Positions 32,471 to 40,545 of a DNA stretch of 43,259 bases are shown one piece after another. Source of the DNA: Candidatus Babeliales bacterium (GTDB lineage: Bacteria; Babelota; Babeliae; Babelales; Chromulinivoraceae); NCBI GenBank assembly GCA_041660205.1, contig JBAZWT010000005.1:1-43259 (forward strand), read 5' to 3'. The first letter of the stretch is position 1. Each line of letters begins with the position of its first letter. The notes under the pieces were generated by a model that saw nothing but the letters and a program-made list of their open reading frames with translations, was not told the DNA's origin and ran no database searches. The translations under genes were made by a program, and so were the position numbers.

Positions 32471-34210
32471 ATGATCACGAAACGGACGCTGCAATATTCC
32501 ATCATTGCTCTTAGCTTTTTTTCTATTTCTACAATGTACGGACTAACAACCCTACAACATTGGGATCCGGCACCTATTTTTTCTGCAAACGACAGCATGA
32601 TGCCACCCAACAGTCAGTTTCTTGATTTAAAACAAGCACGCATGAAAAATGAAACTCCATCTAAACGGCGATCCTTTGGGTTAAACTTTAGTGGATTTAT
32701 CCAGGGTGCTAACACAGCTTATGGATATGCTGGATGTAATACCTACGGCTCTGAATGCGGCACACCTCAGAATGGTTTTGAAATGGGTGATTTCCGTGGA
32801 ACGATGTACGCCATGGGACTCTTTTTAGGAAAAAATCCAAACAATGGAAATAGCATCTGGGCCAACCCTCCAACAGTCACCGGAACTGATCCAGAAGATG
32901 GTCTTCCAACTAATATCACCTGTCTGTCAATTACAAACTTTGGATTACCAGAATGCTTAGAAGATATAGCTATGGTACTTTCTGGAAATGCTGCACAATG
33001 CACACCTGATACTTGTACAACAACTACTCCTACTTGTGCTACACAACCTGCTCTTATATTCAACAACAGCACAAGCGCTGCATGTTGTCCTAGTATTTTT
33101 AATGAAGCTTCACTGGCTCGAGATACTATGTACTTTGGTGCATTTTCTATGCCTATTCAATATAGAAAACAAGGATTTCGATGGGAATTAAACTTTAATT
33201 GGGGTGACTGTATTGGACTTACCATTCAATCAGGCGTTGCAAACATAAAACAAAAATTTTTAACGGCTTACACAACTCAGACTTCTGGAGTAGGACAAAC
33301 CAATTTTGGCCCCTACAGTCTATCAGCAGTTCCAAACATACCTGCAACTGGCACAGGGACCCCACTTTCATCTTTGTATAGTTCATTAAACGTCGCTAAT
33401 GCTGCAGTTTCATCACTTCCAAACACAGACGCCCAAGCCTTATTCGATTCTCAAATTTCTAATAACCTTGAAAATATTTTAAATCCAACATGTGGACACA
33501 ACCAAGGCATCTGCTCTTTCGATGAGTACAGCGTAGAAGATGTCCGATTTTTCTTAACCGTAAAATATCCTTACGACAGAAACGCTTACACCAAAGACAT
33601 TGATGGAAATCAGTGGCCAGATATGATCTTTACACCGTATGCTTATGTAGCTGGAACAGCTCCTGTAGCAAAAAAAATTGATTATACAAATCTACTCAGT
33701 CTTCCTTTTGGTAACAATGGCCACGCTTCTATTTGTGGTGCTGGCGGAATGACTTTTGACTTTGTAGAATCTATAGAAGTGGGATTTGAAGGCGGAGTAA
33801 CTTATTTCTTCCCAAGAACAGAATGTAATAAGCCTTTCCCAACACACAAATTACAACGAGTTTTATACCCATTTTCAACCAATGTGCGCACTCAGCCTGG
33901 CTTAAACGGACACTTCAAAGCAATGATGGATGCTTATCAATTTTTACCACATGTTAACTTTTGGTTTGTGTATGAAATTATCGAACATCGTCAAGATTGC
34001 TTTACGGTCTGCGACTCAGCTAAAGCGCAATATTTTATACCTGAAATTTTAGAGTGTAAATCTGACTGGCGGGCTCAATTTTTTAACGCTGGTCTTTCTT
34101 TCGATATTCAGCCAGGAATGCAGCTAAGTTTCGCATGGCAACAACCAATTACACCTCGAAATGCTTACTACCCTGTTGGGCTGATTGGCTCTGTAAACTT
34201 CCTGTTTTAA
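32471..34210 (+). CDS. Cysteine-rich putative outer-membrane protein, function unknown
   Basis: 579 residues. Signal peptide (LQYSIIALSFFSISTMYG), then a mature protein with alternating strand-like segments (FGLNFSGFIQGANTAYGYAG, YRKQGFRWELNFNWGDC, EVGFEGGVTYFFP) and a last strand, GLIGSVNFLF, ending in phenylalanine as in barrel proteins recognised by BamA. Many cysteines occur (YGSECGTP, a cluster around 195-225 with CTPDTC and CC, and ECNKPF), suggesting disulphides in the periplasm or at the surface. No family recognised. AAGGA precedes the ATG; 15 bases behind the APC permease. It may be a surface barrel or porin-like protein specific to this lineage. Confidence 0.65.
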   Translation: MITKRTLQYSIIALSFFSISTMYGLTTLQHWDPAPIFSANDSMMPPNSQFLDLKQARMKNETPSKRRSFGLNFSGFIQGANTAYGYAGCNTYGSECGTPQNGFEMGDFRGTMYAMGLFLGKNPNNGNSIWANPPTVTGTDPEDGLPTNITCLSITNFGLPECLEDIAMVLSGNAAQCTPDTCTTTTPTCATQPALIFNNSTSAACCPSIFNEASLARDTMYFGAFSMPIQYRKQGFRWELNFNWGDCIGLTIQSGVANIKQKFLTAYTTQTSGVGQTNFGPYSLSAVPNIPATGTGTPLSSLYSSLNVANAAVSSLPNTDAQALFDSQISNNLENILNPTCGHNQGICSFDEYSVEDVRFFLTVKYPYDRNAYTKDIDGNQWPDMIFTPYAYVAGTAPVAKKIDYTNLLSLPFGNNGHASICGAGGMTFDFVESIEVGFEGGVTYFFPRTECNKPFPTHKLQRVLYPFSTNVRTQPGLNGHFKAMMDAYQFLPHVNFWFVYEIIEHRQDCFTVCDSAKAQYFIPEILECKSDWRAQFFNAGLSFDIQPGMQLSFAWQQPITPRNAYYPVGLIGSVNFLF

Positions 34211-34232
34211 AAAAGAAGGATTTCCAGGGCAA

Positions 34233-34258
34233 GCGTTGCTTTGCAAGCGCAGCTTTTT
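34233..34258 (+). terminator. Probable terminator after the outer-membrane protein gene
   Basis: Stem gcgttgc / gcaagcgc with one bulged base and loop ttt (34233-34250), followed by agcttttt. Moderate strength. Confidence 0.45.
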
Positions 34259-34337
34259 AAGTCTAGACATTTCACAGAAAACCACGTATCCTAAAACAAT
34301 AAGTTTCATCATAAAAATCGTAAGGCGGCTGTTTCAC

Positions 34338-34559
34338 ATGGCAAAAAAGGCAAACATTAAAGTTCTGGTTACCAGTAACATTGATCGAGCGTTACGTCAG
34401 CTTAAAAAGAAAATTGAACGCGAAGGCGTTGTTCGAGATATGAAACGTGTTGTGTACTTTGAATCTCCGACACAAAAAAAACGTAAACGTCTTATCAGAG
34501 CGATCAAACAAAACCTCATGCTACTTGCTAGTCGTGGCGAGTTGATCATCAAAAGATAA
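34338..34559 (+). CDS. rpsU: Ribosomal protein bS21
   Basis: 73 residues, strongly basic. The core ALRQLKKKIEREGVV...RVVYFESPTQKKRKR matches bS21 (ALRRFKRxxEKxGxL...REFYEKPxxxRKR). The frame is open further upstream, but the ATG at 34338 with AGGCGG before it gives the proper start MAKKANIKV. bS21 sits on the 30S platform and helps start translation. The stop overlaps the rbfA start (TAATG), which couples the two. Confidence 0.85.
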   Translation: MAKKANIKVLVTSNIDRALRQLKKKIEREGVVRDMKRVVYFESPTQKKRKRLIRAIKQNLMLLASRGELIIKR

Positions 34560-34945
34560 TGGATCGAACAAACGTTTCAAAAATTAAACGCTCTCAAAAA
34601 GAGTCGTTGCTTCTCAGAGAAATATCTAGACTGCTGCATCAGTTATCCTTAGAAGATACTGAACTTGGTGGACTTTTTGTTAACCGCGTTGAACTTTCAA
34701 AGAATAAAGGTATGTGTTTTATATACTTTTACGATCCAAACGGTATCGAATCTTTTAAAGAAAAAAACAAACGTTTGATTTTATACAAACCGTCCCTTCG
34801 CAAAGGTATCGCGCAAGCGCTAGACGCTCGTTACACACCTGAGCTAAAATTTGCATTCGATGAGCAATTTGACAAGCAACAGCGCATTGAGACGATCATA
34901 GAACAAGTCAAAAAAGATTTTAATAAAAATTCCACGCAGGAATAG
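34559..34945 (+). CDS. rbfA: Ribosome-binding factor A
   Basis: 128 residues with the KH-like fold order of RbfA: a helix (QKESLLLREISRLLHQL), a strand (ELGGLFVNRVELSKNKGMCFIYFY), and the late helix and strand LRKGIAQALDARYTPELKFAFDE, typical of the family. It helps mature the 30S subunit and the 16S rRNA 5' end. The ATG overlaps the rpsU stop by one base. The prepilin peptidase gene begins 3 bases after its stop. Confidence 0.88.
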   Translation: MDRTNVSKIKRSQKESLLLREISRLLHQLSLEDTELGGLFVNRVELSKNKGMCFIYFYDPNGIESFKEKNKRLILYKPSLRKGIAQALDARYTPELKFAFDEQFDKQQRIETIIEQVKKDFNKNSTQE

Positions 34946-34948
34946 GTC

Positions 34949-35629
34949 ATGTATCTATTTCCTTCGTGGAATTTTTATGTGTTTATACTTTTTTTATGGC
35001 CTTGGACAGCAATTCTTAGAATTATTGCTCACAAACTTGTTTGCGGACCTCGCTCCCAAATATCTTTTTCTTCTTTTATAAACAAACAACCACCATTCAA
35101 TTATTATTGGATTGATTGCTTGGCTATGTCCTTTTTTATGCAACTCTGGCTCAACAACTCTTTTTCTTTTCCTGTATATTTTTTCTTTTTTTCCGCTTTA
35201 ACTATTTCTATTTACACAGACATACAACACATGCTTATTTCACGCTTTGTATCGCTGTATGCAGTACCAGTCGGGATATATTTAAGTTACGCGGGCTACC
35301 TGCCGATCTCGCCTTTTGAAAGCGCTGTAAGTGCTGCAGCTGCTTATCTTTTTCTATTTTCAATCAATAAAATCTTTTATCTGATCAAAAAACATGACGG
35401 ACTAGGACAAGGAGATTTAGAACTTTTTGCATTCATAGCCTCTTTTGCAGGACTGCTTGGATGTTGGTTCACAATACTTTTTAGTTCAATGCTCGGCACA
35501 CTGGCAGGATGTAGTTACATGCTCTGGTCACGTAAAACAATATCAATGCTTCCATTCGGGCCATTTTTAGCTGTCGGCGCTATGCTTTTTGTTTTGTTTG
35601 AACAATGGATTTTGGCAAGTATCGTCTAA
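34949..35629 (+). CDS. Prepilin peptidase (type IV leader peptidase, A24 family), reduced N-terminal domain
   Basis: Cleaves the leader of type IV prepilins or pseudopilins. 226 residues, about seven helices. The two catalytic aspartates are recognisable: D91 in YTDIQHMLIS and D156 in GLGQGDLELF (the GxGD motif), with LPFGPFLAVGA as the conserved end. The N-terminal methylase-associated zinc segment (two CxxC pairs) seen in PilD is missing: the loop between helices 1 and 2 is short, with single cysteines only. It is thus an A24 enzyme that may cleave but not methylate. Last gene of rpsU-rbfA-peptidase; no pilin gene in the window. Confidence 0.8.
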   Translation: MYLFPSWNFYVFILFLWPWTAILRIIAHKLVCGPRSQISFSSFINKQPPFNYYWIDCLAMSFFMQLWLNNSFSFPVYFFFFSALTISIYTDIQHMLISRFVSLYAVPVGIYLSYAGYLPISPFESAVSAAAAYLFLFSINKIFYLIKKHDGLGQGDLELFAFIASFAGLLGCWFTILFSSMLGTLAGCSYMLWSRKTISMLPFGPFLAVGAMLFVLFEQWILASIV

Positions 35630-35633
35630 GGAT

Positions 35634-36281
35634 TTATGATGGAAGCACAACGCCATCTGAACAAAAACCACCTTCGCCATGAAGTACTTTAATTGTTGCA
35701 GAAATTCCCTTGAGATGATGCTGCTTAATATCAAGTTCTAGAACAAGCTTTGAAAAGATTCCTTTGGAAAAGCTCAACCATTGCACGTGTGATTTTTTGT
35801 TGTTTTCAACGCGAACGCGAGACAAGTTAACCAAATACCCTAAAATTTCAACCTCGTGTGGCGTAACTGAAAGATCAAGTCCTATCCAATCATGCAGCCA
35901 TGCTTTTGGACTTTTAACTTTGTTACTGCTATTTTTTTCCATCTTCCAAATATCATAAGCAGCCTGCAGTTTTATAGGAATTTCCTGACGATCAACATCG
36001 GCAAAAAATAGTGGTTTATTTGTTTTTGTATCCAAATAATAAATAGGCCTTAGTACTAAGCTTGGCTTGCCTGGTTCAAGTAAAAAAGAATCGGTAAAGG
36101 TACTGCGAGCCGCAATTACTTTACGACGGCCCTGCAGTGAGCAGCTTGACGTGTCACTATGCTCCACAATTAAAAACCCAACATTGGTATTATTAACTAT
36201 TTTCTGAACCATTGGAGCTGCTGCAATGTCAACACCGACAAAGAGCAGTAAGCTTAAATGTAACCCTTTTCGTAACCCCAC
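35634..36281 (-). CDS. Exported protein, function unknown
   Basis: 215 residues from a GTG start. The signal peptide LHLSLLLFVGVDIAAA is followed by a strand-rich domain (GFLIVEHSD, SLVLRPIYYLDTKTNKPLFF, HEVEILGYLVNLSRVRVEN, SKLVLELDIKQHHLKGISAT). Two cysteines (in SSCSLQG and GGFCSDG) could pair. No family recognised. It converges on the prepilin peptidase gene with only 4 bases between the stops and no visible terminator. Confidence 0.6.
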   Translation of the reverse strand: MGLRKGLHLSLLLFVGVDIAAAPMVQKIVNNTNVGFLIVEHSDTSSCSLQGRRKVIAARSTFTDSFLLEPGKPSLVLRPIYYLDTKTNKPLFFADVDRQEIPIKLQAAYDIWKMEKNSSNKVKSPKAWLHDWIGLDLSVTPHEVEILGYLVNLSRVRVENNKKSHVQWLSFSKGIFSKLVLELDIKQHHLKGISATIKVLHGEGGFCSDGVVLPS

Positions 36282-36412
36282 AATTCCCCCTCATTTTTCA
36301 GTAGTGCCTGGTCAGTAAAGCCTGGCAATGACGTATCAAAGCTAATCATTGCCATAAGATTACACTTAAAAGATGAGCAATTTCAACAGTTTTCATTTTA
36401 AATAAAAGAAAA

Positions 36413-37024
36413 TTAGCCAATAAGGTTATGTAAAACATCAATCGAAAAAGCTCCTGGTCGCACAACACGAATGTCTCCTGTTGAGCAATCAAGAATAGTT
36501 GAAGGGCTTTGGCCATAGGTTTCATGATCTCTGTCCAAACAAACAACAGCAACTTTATCAATCAATGACTGGTCAACAGCACTTATCGATTCTGGCACAG
36601 GGAGACCATGCACATTGGCACTCGTGGAAAACAAACCATCACAATGTTTTAAAAGATGTAACAACCCTGCATGATCAGGTACCCGAAGAGCAATTGTTCT
36701 ATCTTGACTTACCATCCATGACGGCAGATCTGATCGAGCTTTAAAAATCAAAGTCACAGGACCAGGCCAACACGTTGCTATCAATGTTTCTAATTTTTCA
36801 GACAAAGGCTGATCGATAAATAATTTTATTTTTTGAGCTGATCCGACAACTATCAAATACGGTTTGTCAGATCGTTGCTTTAACTCGTTAAGAACCTCAA
36901 AAGATTTTTGAGTCAGTTTACCCCATAAACCAAGTACCGTATCGCCTGAAGCTAGTACAATTTTATCTTGGTCCAACGCCGTTTGAATAGTCGTTAAACT
37001 TTCTTTATCGTTCCAATGGATCAT
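36413..37024 (-). CDS. tsaC: Threonylcarbamoyl-AMP synthase, TsaC/Sua5 (YrdC domain)
   Basis: Makes threonylcarbamoyl-AMP for the t6A37 modification of ANN-decoding tRNAs. 203 residues, one YrdC domain. Recognisable parts: VLASGDTVLGLWG (about 23-35), LKQRSDKPY (the K-R-K active cluster), CWPGPVTLIF, RTIALRVPDH, STSANVHG and SPSTILDC...RVVRPGA. The normal T-[ED]-T-Y-G-L-x-G start reads GDTVLGLWG here, so the tyrosine is replaced. Length is close to TsaC; no Sua5 C-terminal domain. The 131-base gap upstream of 36413 (36282-36412) holds nothing I recognise. Confidence 0.9.
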   Translation of the reverse strand: MIHWNDKESLTTIQTALDQDKIVLASGDTVLGLWGKLTQKSFEVLNELKQRSDKPYLIVVGSAQKIKLFIDQPLSEKLETLIATCWPGPVTLIFKARSDLPSWMVSQDRTIALRVPDHAGLLHLLKHCDGLFSTSANVHGLPVPESISAVDQSLIDKVAVVCLDRDHETYGQSPSTILDCSTGDIRVVRPGAFSIDVLHNLIG

Positions 37025-37066
37025 GTTATAAATTCCTTATATTAAAAGCGCTTTCAAGATTCAAGA

Positions 37067-37094
37067 TTGACTTTTAAGCACGCAAATTTATAGT
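37067..37094 (+). promoter_or_regulatory. Promoter of the FolC-like/ATP synthase run
   Basis: TTGACT (37067-37072), 16-bp spacer, TATAGT (37089-37094): five of six matches in each box, about 70 bases before the first start codon. Confidence 0.6.
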
Positions 37095-37164
37095 GTATAG
37101 AAATAATTAGTTTTGTGTTTTTTATAGAATTTGCAAAAACTTCACCTGACGGAGAATCTAAACA

Positions 37165-38520
37165 ATGTCTCAGATTAATCCAATATCTCACACAAAAATA
37201 GGTCTCTTACTTTACCCCCAAAAAACATATAACGAAGTCATTGCATATTTCAATGCTAACTGGAAAAAAAGTCCTCATAGCGTCATGCAGAAATTAGACC
37301 AAGCGTTGGGCAATATTTCTAAAAAATTAACCTCTGTAATCATTGCTGGAACAAGCGGCAAAAGTACCACCATTCATTATCTTGAAAAGATATCAAAAAC
37401 GAAAAATATAAAAATTGGAACTTTTTCGTCTCCACATTTTATGCATTATAACGAACGTTTTGCTGTAAATAGCACTAAGATTTCAAATGAAACATTTACA
37501 GATCTCGCAAACCAAGTTATTAATCTTGCTCGTGAATTAAAAATTAATGCTTCAAGTAAAGATATTTTAACTGCCATGGCTTTAATTTACTTTGACGATC
37601 AAAAAGTTGATCTCGCTATTTTTGAACAAGAAGACATGCTTGACCGTGATCCTGTCACGATCTGCACTCCATTTATTTTGGGAATTTCTCGCATTGTGCA
37701 AAACTCACAAGAGTCTGTACATCAAAAAATTGATAGCATTATTGATCATATATCGCATCAAACTCATGTTATTTCCGCAAATCAAAGCACCTTGTCTTTA
37801 CTTACCATGGAACAAAGAACCATACAAAAAAATGGTGTTTGGGTTATGCCTATAAGAAAAGTCGCTCCACTCGCTTATCCATTTGAACAATTGTTTGGCA
37901 GAAGCGCTGCACTGGCAGATCGAATCATTCAAATATATTTAGAAAAGATCTCGGTAAATCAGGCAACTGGCTCAACGACAACTTCGATAGACCTTAAAAA
38001 CATAAAAAGCTTACATCTCTCTTCCAGCCAATTTTGGCAATCAATTAATAATGAAATCCCAAACACATTTCAAATAATTCACGAAAAAGAAAAAACTATT
38101 TTGCTCGACAATGCAAGCAACCTGGATGCCTTTAGCAATTTATTTTTAGGCATACGACTCTTAAACTATCAACACTCGTTTAAAAATATCTTTTTTGTTG
38201 TAGGAAGCACCAAAGAGCAATGTGATGAGAATGAATTTATAAAACTATTTCATTCATGTTTTAAAAAATTCTCAGGGACCATTAGCTTTTACAGCACTCC
38301 AACTATTGTTGGCGAAAAAATGGGCACACCTTGGGATATTGCCCATCTCGTAAGTTTGGCACAATACAACAAAATAAAAACAGCTCAACATCACAACTTT
38401 CAACTAGCATTTCAAGAAATCTCTGCAGAATTAACAGATAAAAATGATCTGCTCGTCATTGCAGGATCTCAAGCAATTATTTCTGAGTACTTAAAGCTTG
38501 CACAAGGCAATAATTTATGA
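37165..38520 (+). CDS. Divergent FolC-like Mur ligase family protein
   Basis: Resembles folylpolyglutamate/dihydrofolate synthase, which adds glutamate to folates using ATP. 451 residues. The N-terminal region (LLYPQKTYNEVIAYF), the P-loop GTSGKSTT (62-69), FSSPHFMHYNERF (87-99) and LTAMALIYFDDQKVDLAIFE follow FolC in order. The next block should be EVGLGGRLDATN but reads EQEDMLDRDPVT (154-165): the first E and the aspartate remain while the glycines are lost. In the C-terminal domain the usual DGAHN-like motif is LDNASNLDAFSN. It is either a FolC with altered specificity or a relative with another substrate. Folate cofactors are needed by ThyX. First gene of the run; overlaps the next by ATGA. 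Confidence 0.7.
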   Translation: MSQINPISHTKIGLLLYPQKTYNEVIAYFNANWKKSPHSVMQKLDQALGNISKKLTSVIIAGTSGKSTTIHYLEKISKTKNIKIGTFSSPHFMHYNERFAVNSTKISNETFTDLANQVINLARELKINASSKDILTAMALIYFDDQKVDLAIFEQEDMLDRDPVTICTPFILGISRIVQNSQESVHQKIDSIIDHISHQTHVISANQSTLSLLTMEQRTIQKNGVWVMPIRKVAPLAYPFEQLFGRSAALADRIIQIYLEKISVNQATGSTTTSIDLKNIKSLHLSSSQFWQSINNEIPNTFQIIHEKEKTILLDNASNLDAFSNLFLGIRLLNYQHSFKNIFFVVGSTKEQCDENEFIKLFHSCFKKFSGTISFYSTPTIVGEKMGTPWDIAHLVSLAQYNKIKTAQHHNFQLAFQEISAELTDKNDLLVIAGSQAIISEYLKLAQGNNL

Positions 38521-38780
38521 TTTCAAATATTTTTTTTATGAGTATCGCAACGATTTTGAGCGGAATTATCTATGGCTCTCTGCTATTTGTCGGGAAAAAA
38601 TACGTACTTACCTACAACAAGCCAACATATGATTTTATCTTTACTCTGCTGCGTTTTTCACTGTTAATTTTATTTTTTTATACGATCTCAACATTTGTTG
38701 CAAGCAACTCTATACTTCTGACTATATTGTTTGTATCATCTTACCTATGCAGCGTAGGAATATTAGCATACAAAATGTAG
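38517..38780 (+). CDS. Small membrane protein, AtpI/AtpR-like by position
   Basis: 87 residues with three hydrophobic helices (about 5-25, 40-62 and 67-86) and hardly any loops. It lies directly before atpB, where many F-type ATP synthase operons carry atpI, or atpR in Na+-type clusters. These small proteins help assemble or supply ions to the c ring. Sequence identity with AtpI cannot be judged by eye, so the assignment rests on size, topology and place. Its ATG overlaps the preceding stop by 4 bases. Confidence 0.5.
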   Translation: MISNIFFMSIATILSGIIYGSLLFVGKKYVLTYNKPTYDFIFTLLRFSLLILFFYTISTFVASNSILLTILFVSSYLCSVGILAYKM

Positions 38781-38807
38781 CTCTGCGAACCATTTAAAGA
38801 GATAATC

Positions 38808-39566
38808 ATGCATAATCATAATGCTTTACCTGACCATTCATGGAAGCCATTTTCTCAATTTGGTCTTCATGGAGATTTTTGGACTTTAAAATCAGAAATT
38901 TTAATCGACACCTGGATTATTCTTAGCTTGATCATGATTGCAGGTTTTTATATTTCTCGATGCTTAAAAAACGAAAATAGTCTTGTCAGATATGCAGTCT
39001 TGCAGTACGTAAAAGCATTTCAAGATTTACTCATTCAATCAATTAGATCTTGCCCGATTGGGCATCTTTCTTTCATTGGATCACTGTTCACTTTTATCTT
39101 TCTGTGTAACACGATACAGATAATTCCTTGGTGCGAAGAACCAACTAAAGACTTAAATACAACATTTGCCCTTAGCATTATTGCCCTGCTGTATGTTCAT
39201 TTCAATGCAATCAAAGCAAAAGGAATAAAACATTACATTTTGGGTTATTTTGATCCATTCTTCCTCATGTTTCCACTTCATGTCATTGGACTTTTTTCTT
39301 CACTTATTTCTTTATCGTTTCGATTGTATGGAAATATTTATGGAGGATTTATCATCAGCTCATTGTATTCAGGAATACTTTCCGGATCAGCTTTACTGCA
39401 AACAATTGGGCTTGTTTCAGGGGCAAACATCATAATGCTTTTACTTTTTGGAATTTTTGAAGGCTTGATCCAGGCATTTGTATTTACCATGCTGACGACA
39501 ACGTACCTATCAATGGAAATTCTTCATGAAGAGCAAGATGCTACAAATCTCGATATAATTCCGTAA
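38808..39566 (+). CDS. atpB: ATP synthase F0 subunit a
   Basis: 252 residues, five to six membrane helices. Membrane stator subunit forming the ion half-channels. Key features: PTKDLNTTFALS (112-123, conserved PTxDLNTT), the essential arginine R172 in SLSFRLYGN, and E218 and Q222 in FEGLIQAFVF. It lies 6 bases before the c-subunit gene. Subunits b, delta and the F1 genes are not in the window and must be elsewhere, so the ATP synthase genes are split. Confidence 0.95.
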   Translation: MHNHNALPDHSWKPFSQFGLHGDFWTLKSEILIDTWIILSLIMIAGFYISRCLKNENSLVRYAVLQYVKAFQDLLIQSIRSCPIGHLSFIGSLFTFIFLCNTIQIIPWCEEPTKDLNTTFALSIIALLYVHFNAIKAKGIKHYILGYFDPFFLMFPLHVIGLFSSLISLSFRLYGNIYGGFIISSLYSGILSGSALLQTIGLVSGANIIMLLLFGIFEGLIQAFVFTMLTTTYLSMEILHEEQDATNLDIIP

Positions 39567-39572
39567 AAAACT

Positions 39573-40520
39573 ATGACAAACATACTTTACTTTTTATTTT
39601 CTATTATCCCGTTGATACTTTCATCCATTGGTACTAGCATTGGCCAAGGACTTATTGGTCGGCAAGCATTGCGCGCAATGCAGATGCAACCATCATCGGC
39701 TAACCATATTACAAAAATATGCATCATCGGCACAGCGGTAACTGAAACTGCTGCGTTGATGGGATTTTTAATGTCACTTCTTTTAATAAATAACTCAACT
39801 CCAATGCTTGACCCATATTTTACTAACTTTGGCGTAGCAGGCATCGCACTTGCTGTAGGAATTTCGGGACTGTGTGCCGGTATAGCATCAGCATTTCCAG
39901 CGATTGCAGCATGCTCAAGTCTAGCGCGGCAACCATTCGCTCAAACCAAAATATTAAACATCATGCTCATTACTCAAACACTGATCATGACACCAAACAT
40001 ATTCGGTGTTCTGGTAGCTTTTATGATTAAGGCAAAACTACCAATAATAACGACTTTTAATGAGGCTATGCAGCTTTTTTCTGGCGGACTAAGTATTGGA
40101 CTTGGATGCGTTGGGCCATCCATTGGACTTAGTTTGTTTGCATTTGCCGCAGTAAGTGCTCTTGGCGTTAACAAAAAAGCTTACGGAAAAATAATAACTT
40201 TTACCTTCATTAGCGAAGCAATTATTGAAACACCCGTAATTTTTTCACTTCTTATTTCATTGATGATTTTGACCCAAGAAATAGTTCCTCTGTCACCGCT
40301 TCAAGGCTGGCAATTTTTTGCTGCCGCACTCTGTATGGGACTGAGCACTTTATTTCCTGGTATAAACTCTGGAAGAACTGGAGCTACCGCATGCAGCCAA
40401 ATTGCATTGCGTCTTGAACAGTATCCAGCTCTTTCAAAGCTTACGATGCTCGCTCTGGCAATGATTGATTCATTTGCTATTTACGGTCTCCTGATCTCAA
40501 TTATGATGTTGATTTATTAA
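39573..40520 (+). CDS. atpE: ATP synthase c-type proteolipid with four fused hairpins
   Basis: 315 residues instead of the usual 70-90, with eight membrane helices in four hairpins of about 80 residues. The ion-binding positions in the second helix of each hairpin fall at E58 (TETAALMG), M139 (IMTPNIFG), E219 (IETPVIFS) and D299 (IDSFAIYG), a spacing of 81, 80 and 80. Hairpin 2 has lost its carboxylate. The ET and DS pairs, and Q25 in IGQGL of the first hairpin, resemble the sodium-binding type of c subunit. Polar loops ARQP, MQMQP and LEQYP match the c-subunit loop. The location right after atpB identifies it. Such fused proteolipids are known for V/A-type ATPases; four hairpins beside an F-type a subunit is unusual. 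Confidence 0.88.
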   Translation: MTNILYFLFSIIPLILSSIGTSIGQGLIGRQALRAMQMQPSSANHITKICIIGTAVTETAALMGFLMSLLLINNSTPMLDPYFTNFGVAGIALAVGISGLCAGIASAFPAIAACSSLARQPFAQTKILNIMLITQTLIMTPNIFGVLVAFMIKAKLPIITTFNEAMQLFSGGLSIGLGCVGPSIGLSLFAFAAVSALGVNKKAYGKIITFTFISEAIIETPVIFSLLISLMILTQEIVPLSPLQGWQFFAAALCMGLSTLFPGINSGRTGATACSQIALRLEQYPALSKLTMLALAMIDSFAIYGLLISIMMLIY

Positions 40521-40545
40521 TAAACTACTCTGCATAAAGGTCCAC

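Noticed and set aside
32767..33191. ORFs on both strands overlapping the cysteine-rich outer-membrane protein.
   Set aside because: Shadow frames of a 579-residue gene with a signal peptide and good ribosome site.
34236..34337. Upstream extension of the rpsU frame.
   Set aside because: It runs through the terminator hairpin; bS21 proteins begin at the ATG at 34338, which has a ribosome site.
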